This document shows, piece after piece, positions 1 to 5,098 of a DNA stretch of 5,098 bases; positions within the stretch are counted from its first letter, which is position 1; every line of letters starts with the position of its first letter. The notes beneath the pieces are model-generated. The model saw only the letters and a program-made list of their open reading frames with translations. It was not told the origin of the DNA and ran no database searches. Origin of the DNA: Planctomycetaceae bacterium. Its GTDB lineage: Bacteria; Planctomycetota; Planctomycetia; Pirellulales; Thermoguttaceae. Made by a program: the position numbers and the translations under genes. The stretch is taken from NCBI GenBank assembly GCA_009776995.1, contig WRMR01000373.1, positions 1 to 5,098 of the forward strand. The letters are read 5' to 3'.

Positions 1-2
1 AG

Positions 3-3000
3 CCGGACGGCAAACCCGACCGCGTTTTGTACGCTTCCGACTGCATTTGCCTCTATCCCGGCAAGTTTCAGCCCTACTCGAAATACAAGCCGAACGAAGA
101 CCACCGGACTGAAAAAGACATGGAAGCGGCAAAGCAGGTTTTCCACCACCCGGCAAATCTTGCCGGAACGTGGGAAATTTGCCGCGACGATGAATATCTG
201 CCCGAACCGGTTGCGCAGCCGATTTCACGCTTGCCCATCACGAATCGTTGGTCGGCGATTGAAGTTCCCGGCGATAAAAATGAGTTGCGACCGGATTTGC
301 AATTTGCCCATCGGGTTTGGTATCGAACCCGGTTCATGGTACCCGATGACGCCGGTTCCGGTTTTATCGAGTTTCCGCAGAATAATCTTAACACAACCGT
401 CTATGTCAACGGTCAGCTTTGCGGGTTCAATAAAAACCCGTTTGTCAAGTTTCGCATTGACATTTCAAAAGCTCTCAAACCGGGCATCAACGAAATTATG
501 GTTGGTATTCGTGACGCCTGGTACGCCCGTACCGAAAAAGCCGACGATCCGATGAAACTGCGGCGCACGTTCAATATCCCAAAAAGCTACTTTGGCCAGG
601 GCTTTCAGGATTTGGTCTATCCGATTTGGAATCATCCGCAATCAGGGATACTGGTCACGCCGACGATCTGTTTTGCGCCGGGCGAGGTTTATATTGACGA
701 TGTTTTCGTCAAGCCTTCCGTTGCAAAAAAACAATTGGACGTTGAAGTCACGCTCAAAAACACATCGTCAAAGGACCAGACCGTTCAATTGACGCCAAAG
801 GTCTTTCCGATTTATCCTGTTTTGAAGCAAATATCGCGGTTGGGGGACGACACATTCGAGGAAATCGTACCCGATGCGAATTTTCACGGTTACTCCTGGC
901 GGGAAAGTGACAAAATCCCCTGGCCGCAGATTTACCCGGAAAGCAAACCGTGGATTCAACCGATGCGGGGCGATGAATACATCGGGAAACCTGCCAAAGA
1001 GTTTGAGCCGAAACGTTTTGTCGTGAAAGCGAACAGCAATCTTGTCGTTCAACTGTCCGAACTGTGGGAAGACGCAAAGCTCTGGACGCCGGAAAAACCG
1101 TATCTTTACTATTTGTACTTGGGATGGACGGCAGACGTTTGGTACGATGAAGGCATAACGTTCGGCTTTAGGGAATGGTCCATCGACGGCAAGGATTTTC
1201 TGCTCAACGGCGTGCCGTTTCATGGTTGGGCGGATGGTTTCGAACAGCCGACCCAAGAGAAATGGCTGCAATTTTACCGCGACACCCACCAAAGCGTGAT
1301 GCGGTTTTGGGGAACGAAGTGGCAGGGAATGCCGCCGGAAGAGGCGTTACGGTTCTTTGACGAAAACGGAGTCGTCGTCCGCCGCAGCGGGATTTTCGAC
1401 GGCGAGGCCATCGGCTATAACGCCATCGAAGGCGACCCTGACCTTCGGGCGATGAACAAAGCGGACGACCCGGCGAAGGCGGAAATCAAAATGGACCTGT
1501 TCCGCAACTGGCGCGACCAGATGGTTGCCCAGGTCAAAGGGGAACGCAACCACCCGTCGATTATGCTCTGGTCGCTGGAAAACGAGATTTTGTACATCAA
1601 CTGCATCAACCTTTACGGCGGATTGATGGACGCCTTTGAGGACGAAATCATCAAAGCCGCCCGAATGGTCAAAGAGGCTGACCCGACGCGGGCAAGCATG
1701 GTGGACGGCGGCGGGGCGACAAAACGCGGCAATCCCGATTTGTCATTTCTCGCAGAGAACGCAGAGGGTTCATCAGGACAATCTCAACGGCCTCTGCAAG
1801 AACCACGGGACGGTCTTGAGGTGCATGGTGACCATTACGTCGTCAGCGAGTTTACGAAATACCCTGACCTTGCTTACGAGCCTTACCCGGAAGGGGGTGG
1901 CCGCAGCCGCTGGCTTTGGGATCAACAGCGTCCGCGATTCCTTGGCGAGGATTTTTACGTCAACGGCTATCTTCCGGCGGACTTTGCGGCCATCGGCGGC
2001 GAAGAAGCGTTTCAGGGCCGCACCGGTGCCCGGAAGGCGGTCGGGATTTTGTATCGAATGCTCACCGAAGGCTACCGCTGGAACGAATACGGGGCATGGC
2101 ACCTCTGGCTCGGCCAGGACCGCGCCGTCAATCAGTATCACTCCAATGCCCCGATAGCGGTTTTTTGCAAGGAATATGATTGGACATTCGAGGCGGGCAG
2201 CCAAGTCGAGCGGACGATACGGGTATTCAATGACACACAGAACGATGAAATGTTTGCGTGCCATTTTTCATGGGAAAGTTCGGACGATTCGTTGGATGTC
2301 GATCCGAAATTGAATCTCATTGGTTCGGGCATAGTTCCCGCCGGAAAAAGCGTAACGTTTCCTTTGACATTGACAATCCCGGAAGTCAATCGAAAGACGA
2401 AACTGCAACTGGCTCGCGGCGAAGGTCGGCTTGTTTTTACGCTTGCCGTCAAGGATGTTTTCACCACCACTTGGAATGTGGCATATCAAGACACGAAAGA
2501 TGTCAGCGTCATTTTGAACGACCAGTACCTTTTCAGCGCAGGCGCATTTCCAAAACCGAAAGATGATCCGAATCAACCGCCGATTCAAATGCTTCATCCC
2601 GATTCTTACGGTCGTTTTTCGCTGTTTGTTTATGATCCAAACAATAGCGTCATAGGTTGGTTGACCAAGAATCACATCACGCATCAAACCATCGACACTT
2701 TGGAAACCATCCCGCTTGGAAAATACGGCAAGACGATCCTCTTAGTCGGCACGAACGCCATCACGGCGGAGAACTGCGATTCGACGGCTCTTGCGGCGTT
2801 TGCCGCACAAGGCAATCGCGTGATTGTGCTGGAACAGAAACATCCCTTGCGATACTCGGCCTTGCCTTGCGAAATGGAACCGGCAAGCAACGAAGGCCGT
2901 ATCGGGTTCATGGAAAACGAGTCGCATCCGGTCTTTGCAAACTTACAGCAGAAGGACTTTTTCACCTGGCCGGACGGACATGTGCTTTACCGTGACGCTT

Positions 3001-4949
3001 ACAAAAAACCGTCGCGCGGCGCGAAGTCGCTGTTGCAATGTGATCACCGGCTCGAAAACTCCGCCGTTGTTGAGGTGCCCGTCGGACAGGGTGTGATGAT
3101 CCTTTCGCAACTGCTCGTCGGCGAAAAGCTCGAAAAGAGCGTCGTTGCCAAACAACTGCTCGGCAACATGATCCAATACGCAGCGGATTATCAGTTGCAA
3201 TACACACCGGTCATCGTCTGCACCGAAGGACTTGACGCGAATTTCTTGAAAGAGCTGGACGCGATGCAGTTGAAGTACACGACAAGTTCCGATGTAACGA
3301 AAGCCGTGCAATCGACCAGAAGCGAGGTCATTTTAACTCCTGCGCCAGTGCCGGGACAATATGTCCCGCACCATACTACATGGATACAAAAACGTGCTAC
3401 CATGATTTTAAGCGCAACACCGGAAAACCTCAAAAAACTTGCCGGTCTATCGAATGAATTAGAGGGTGTATTTGGTCACGGCGGCACAATCTTATTACAC
3501 GGCCTCACACCGGACGGCTTGACGGAATTTAACAAGCTCGTCGGCGTCGATCATTTGATCCGCGAGTTTCGGCGCGAACGGGTTGGGTTCCCGCTTCGCC
3601 GCAGTCCGTTCACACAGGGACTTTCGCTCAGTGACATCGCGATGAGCAGCGGCGAACGGATTTTCGGCTGGGCCAGCGACGAGTATGTGGCGTCGGACAC
3701 CTACAGTTACGTGATCGATCTTGAAGACATTGCCCCGTTTGCGGCGTACAAAAACGATTTCGAACGGATGATGAGCAACGGCATGGTGTCGGCGGACGGC
3801 TGGCCGTATATCGTCAACACCGATGCGCCGAACCGGCCGCCGCTTGATTTTTCGCTCCAATTCCCCAAGCAGATCGAACTGAGCGAAGTCACCTGGACGG
3901 GTAACACGTTTTATTATCCGGTCACGCAATTCGGCCTGTTCTTCGACGGGAAGCCGCAAAATGCCCAACTGTTCAACGTCGAGCCGAATAACGAGCCGCA
4001 AACCTTTGCGATTGAGCCGGTACTGGCAGGCAAGGACTTGACACTGCGTCTGGCCGAATGGACGGTTTTGCCCGACAAGGGAAAAGTGACCGGACTGGAC
4101 AATATCGAGCTGAAGCAGAAACGGCCTGACGATTTCGCCCAAAAAGTGAAGCCGCTCCTCAACATCGGCGCGATGGTGCATTACCCGAAACAAGACGGTG
4201 CGCCAAACGACCTGAGCGGCATTGTGTTGTGCAATCTCAAGTTTCCTGACACCGAATCCGTGCCGCTCAACGCGGTCAAAAAGCGGAACATTCTGGCGAC
4301 GATCCTGCGGAATCTCGGCGCGGAGTTTGTCGAATCGGAAAGCATCACCGCCGGAACACCGCTCACCTATTCGCCGATCAACATGGCGGCGCAATGCAAC
4401 GGCTTTCGCGGCGCGCGGGGCTGGCTGGACGGCGGGTTCACGTTTGAAGCCATGCCAGGCGGTCTGCAAAAATTTGCCGGCGTGACGTTCAATATTTACG
4501 CGTTTCCCACATCGCCGGTGCCTGATTGCGTGATGGTGCGGGATCAGGACGTCGAAGGCATTCCGGTCAACCAAAAGGCCGACGCCCTCTTTTTCCTGCA
4601 CACGATGAAATTGGATGCAAGACGCAACCGTGACGAAATCCGCGACGGCAAATTGTACGAGACGCTCAAGTACGTGGTGCGTTACGCGGACGGCGCATCG
4701 GCGGAAATCCCGGTTTACGCCGAAGCGGACATTGAGCATTACCGCCAGAAGGATGTGACGGCGATTCCCGGCGCGATGCTCGGCTGGGTCCGACGCGATG
4801 CCGACTCCGGCGACAGTGCGGTTGCTTACGTCAAACAGTGGAACAACCCGCAGCCGGACAAAGCGATTGCAACGATAGACGTCGTTCGCGGCCAGGACCC
4901 GCGCGGCCCGGCGGCGGTACTGGCAATCACAGCGGCAAAGATGGAGTAG
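3..4949 (+). CDS. GH2-like multidomain glycoside hydrolase, 5' partial
   Basis: Numbering takes the TTG at 27 as residue 1. The frame is open back to base 3 with eight more codons (PDGKPDRV) and no clear ribosome site precedes the TTG, so the true start and any signal peptide probably lie upstream. Seen in order: a jelly-roll sugar-binding domain at about 44-215 (NLAGTWE, WYRTRF at 98-103, VYVNG at 125-129); an Ig-like strand domain at about 220-375; a TIM barrel at about 379-710, opening with FGFREW. The barrel has RNHPS (507-511), then WSLENE with likely acid/base E520, and RPRFLGED with likely nucleophile E641. GH2 enzymes are retaining glycosidases of the beta-galactosidase, glucuronidase and mannosidase type; the substrate here is unknown. 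The tail holds an Ig-like domain (about 720-835), a glutamine-amidotransferase-like alpha/beta fold (about 865-1050), a second alpha/beta region (about 1055-1235), a discoidin-like beta domain (about 1241-1355) and an NPCBM-like C-terminus (about 1460-1640). LacZ has about 1023 residues, so this protein is much longer. An in-frame insertion sits near residues 573-597. The GH2 call is firm; the tail domain names are fold-level guesses. Confidence 0.9.
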   Translation, partial: PDGKPDRVLYASDCICLYPGKFQPYSKYKPNEDHRTEKDMEAAKQVFHHPANLAGTWEICRDDEYLPEPVAQPISRLPITNRWSAIEVPGDKNELRPDLQFAHRVWYRTRFMVPDDAGSGFIEFPQNNLNTTVYVNGQLCGFNKNPFVKFRIDISKALKPGINEIMVGIRDAWYARTEKADDPMKLRRTFNIPKSYFGQGFQDLVYPIWNHPQSGILVTPTICFAPGEVYIDDVFVKPSVAKKQLDVEVTLKNTSSKDQTVQLTPKVFPIYPVLKQISRLGDDTFEEIVPDANFHGYSWRESDKIPWPQIYPESKPWIQPMRGDEYIGKPAKEFEPKRFVVKANSNLVVQLSELWEDAKLWTPEKPYLYYLYLGWTADVWYDEGITFGFREWSIDGKDFLLNGVPFHGWADGFEQPTQEKWLQFYRDTHQSVMRFWGTKWQGMPPEEALRFFDENGVVVRRSGIFDGEAIGYNAIEGDPDLRAMNKADDPAKAEIKMDLFRNWRDQMVAQVKGERNHPSIMLWSLENEILYINCINLYGGLMDAFEDEIIKAARMVKEADPTRASMVDGGGATKRGNPDLSFLAENAEGSSGQSQRPLQEPRDGLEVHGDHYVVSEFTKYPDLAYEPYPEGGGRSRWLWDQQRPRFLGEDFYVNGYLPADFAAIGGEEAFQGRTGARKAVGILYRMLTEGYRWNEYGAWHLWLGQDRAVNQYHSNAPIAVFCKEYDWTFEAGSQVERTIRVFNDTQNDEMFACHFSWESSDDSLDVDPKLNLIGSGIVPAGKSVTFPLTLTIPEVNRKTKLQLARGEGRLVFTLAVKDVFTTTWNVAYQDTKDVSVILNDQYLFSAGAFPKPKDDPNQPPIQMLHPDSYGRFSLFVYDPNNSVIGWLTKNHITHQTIDTLETIPLGKYGKTILLVGTNAITAENCDSTALAAFAAQGNRVIVLEQKHPLRYSALPCEMEPASNEGRIGFMENESHPVFANLQQKDFFTWPDGHVLYRDAYKKPSRGAKSLLQCDHRLENSAVVEVPVGQGVMILSQLLVGEKLEKSVVAKQLLGNMIQYAADYQLQYTPVIVCTEGLDANFLKELDAMQLKYTTSSDVTKAVQSTRSEVILTPAPVPGQYVPHHTTWIQKRATMILSATPENLKKLAGLSNELEGVFGHGGTILLHGLTPDGLTEFNKLVGVDHLIREFRRERVGFPLRRSPFTQGLSLSDIAMSSGERIFGWASDEYVASDTYSYVIDLEDIAPFAAYKNDFERMMSNGMVSADGWPYIVNTDAPNRPPLDFSLQFPKQIELSEVTWTGNTFYYPVTQFGLFFDGKPQNAQLFNVEPNNEPQTFAIEPVLAGKDLTLRLAEWTVLPDKGKVTGLDNIELKQKRPDDFAQKVKPLLNIGAMVHYPKQDGAPNDLSGIVLCNLKFPDTESVPLNAVKKRNILATILRNLGAEFVESESITAGTPLTYSPINMAAQCNGFRGARGWLDGGFTFEAMPGGLQKFAGVTFNIYAFPTSPVPDCVMVRDQDVEGIPVNQKADALFFLHTMKLDARRNRDEIRDGKLYETLKYVVRYADGASAEIPVYAEADIEHYRQKDVTAIPGAMLGWVRRDADSGDSAVAYVKQWNNPQPDKAIATIDVVRGQDPRGPAAVLAITAAKME
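1743..1817 (+). repeat. In-frame insertion resembling a CGCAGAG-type interspersed repeat
   Basis: These 75 bases encode about 25 residues (SFLAENAEGSSGQSQ, then an R/P/E-rich stretch) that break an otherwise typical barrel sequence. The flanks read VDGGGATKRGNPDL before it and LEVHGDHYV after it, and would join naturally without it. The segment opens with two copies of CGCAGAG spaced 9 bases apart (1751-1757 and 1760-1766). This resembles the CGCAGAG-rich repeats found between genes in many environmental bacteria, as recalled and not searched. It also holds a perfect 7-base inverted repeat, GCAGAGG at 1761-1767 and CCTCTGC at 1791-1797. Only a 3-base TTG is shared by the two edges (1740-1742 and 1816-1818), so no convincing target duplication is seen and the borders are approximate. 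It could instead be a natural loop of this protein. Confidence 0.45.
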
Positions 4950-4973
4950 CAGGGCAGTCACGCCGTGATTGCC
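4922..4973 (+). repeat. Inverted repeat spanning the stop codon
   Basis: GGCAATCACAGCG at 4922-4934, in the last codons of the gene, is complementary to CGCCGTGATTGCC at 4961-4973 with one mismatch in 13. The intervening 26 bases contain the stop codon. The right arm is also the 3' arm of the shorter hairpin at 4953-4973, so the two structures exclude each other. The left arm and the 4953-4962 segment are near-direct repeats (GGCAATCACA and GGCAGTCACG). Confidence 0.5.
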
Positions 4974-4982
4974 GGTTTCCTT
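4953..4982 (+). terminator. Hairpin just after the stop, possible weak intrinsic terminator
   Basis: Bases 4953-4961 pair with 4965-4973 in a nine-pair stem (one G-U pair, 4957/4969) closed by a 3-base loop, GCC. The stem starts 3 bases after the TAG stop. It is followed by GGTTTCCTT, which is only partly T-rich, so this is not a textbook intrinsic terminator. It could equally protect the 3' end of the mRNA. The position right behind a long gene supports a transcript-end role. A smaller stem, TGATC 4982-4986 with GATCA 4992-4996, follows. Confidence 0.4.
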
Positions 4983-5015
4983 GATCCTCGTGATCAGTGA
5001 CTTGATGTCTTCATC

Positions 5016-5085
5016 CGTGATGAGTGGCTGGCGATGAGTGACCAGTAGCGATTGGCGAGTGACCAGTGGCCAGTGGCCAGTTTCA
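5016..5085. repeat. Degenerate heptanucleotide tandem repeat
   Basis: From about 5016 the sequence runs in a 7-base register with consensus near AGTGGCC. Units starting at 5037, 5058, 5065 and 5072 are AGTGACC, AGTGACC, AGTGGCC and AGTGGCC. Units at 5023 (AGTGGCT), 5044 (AGTAGCG) and 5051 (ATTGGCG) are diverged, and those at 5016, 5030 and 5079 are weak edge or interior copies. Two exact copies of GAGTGACCAGT (5036-5046 and 5057-5067) lie 21 bases apart, which is three units. Similar heptad arrays occur between genes in other bacteria, for example the short tandem repeats of heterocystous cyanobacteria. No function can be assigned. Confidence 0.7.
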
Positions 5086-5098
5086 TCTGAAAATCCAG

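Noticed and set aside
120..122. ATG at 120 as the gene start
   Set aside because: It is in frame, but the upstream sequence is continuous protein-like coding and no convincing ribosome site lies ahead of it.
1743..1817. Transposon or MITE with terminal repeats and target duplication
   Set aside because: Only a 3-base match at the edges and an internal 7-base inverted repeat are present; there are no terminal inverted repeats or clear target duplication.
1740..1820. Pair of compensating frameshifts instead of an insertion
   Set aside because: The alternative frames across this stretch do not give a better GH2-like sequence, while dropping 25 codons in the existing frame restores a smooth join.
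1636..2264. Overlapping open frames on both strands over the barrel (1636-2157 +, 1773-2264 -)
   Set aside because: They are out of frame with a clear GH2 barrel containing the catalytic motifs, and their translations show no domain-like pattern.
3495..4961. Long minus-strand open frame (488 codons) antisense to the C-terminal third of the gene
   Set aside because: Its translation is rich in Arg, Val and His with no recognisable domain, as expected for the antisense of a GC-rich coding region. The + strand product keeps recognisable folds across the same bases. It also has no visible ribosome site at its GTG start.
5016..5085. CRISPR array
   Set aside because: The units are 7 bases long and contiguous, without spacers, so this is a simple degenerate tandem repeat.

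Overview
The window holds one very large protein-coding gene on the + strand and a short, repeat-bearing downstream region. The reading frame is open from the first bases to a TAG stop at 4947-4949. The gene is therefore probably cut at its 5' end, with more than 1640 codons visible. It encodes a glycoside hydrolase family 2 (GH2)-like protein: sugar-binding jelly-roll, immunoglobulin-like domain and catalytic TIM barrel, followed by about 920 residues of accessory domains. No other gene can be supported.

Organism: GC content looks moderate, somewhat above half by eye. Oversized GH2-like proteins with this barrel signature and a long amidotransferase-like, discoidin-like and NPCBM-like tail are, from memory, typical of the PVC superphylum (Planctomycetes, Lentisphaerae, Verrucomicrobia/Kiritimatiellae), which carry many polysaccharide-degrading enzymes. 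This assignment is an inference from recalled protein resemblance; there is no rRNA or other marker here.

Layout: 3-4949 is the GH2-like gene. Inside its catalytic barrel, at about 1743-1817, lies a 75-base in-frame segment that looks like an inserted interspersed repeat (CGCAGAG type). From the stop to the window end (4950-5098) there is no supported gene. That stretch begins with a strong hairpin 3 bases after the stop (4953-4973), a possible weak terminator whose 3' arm can also pair with the last codons of the gene. It ends with a degenerate heptanucleotide tandem repeat (about 5016-5085).

No partner genes are visible, so the substrate cannot be read from context. The protein probably acts outside the cytoplasm on a polysaccharide or glycoconjugate, but the N-terminus that would carry an export signal is missing. 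The main points for a second look are the repeat-derived insertion between the two catalytic glutamates, the composite C-terminal half, and the repeat-rich 3' flank, whose minus strand is open and encodes a plausible-looking short peptide.
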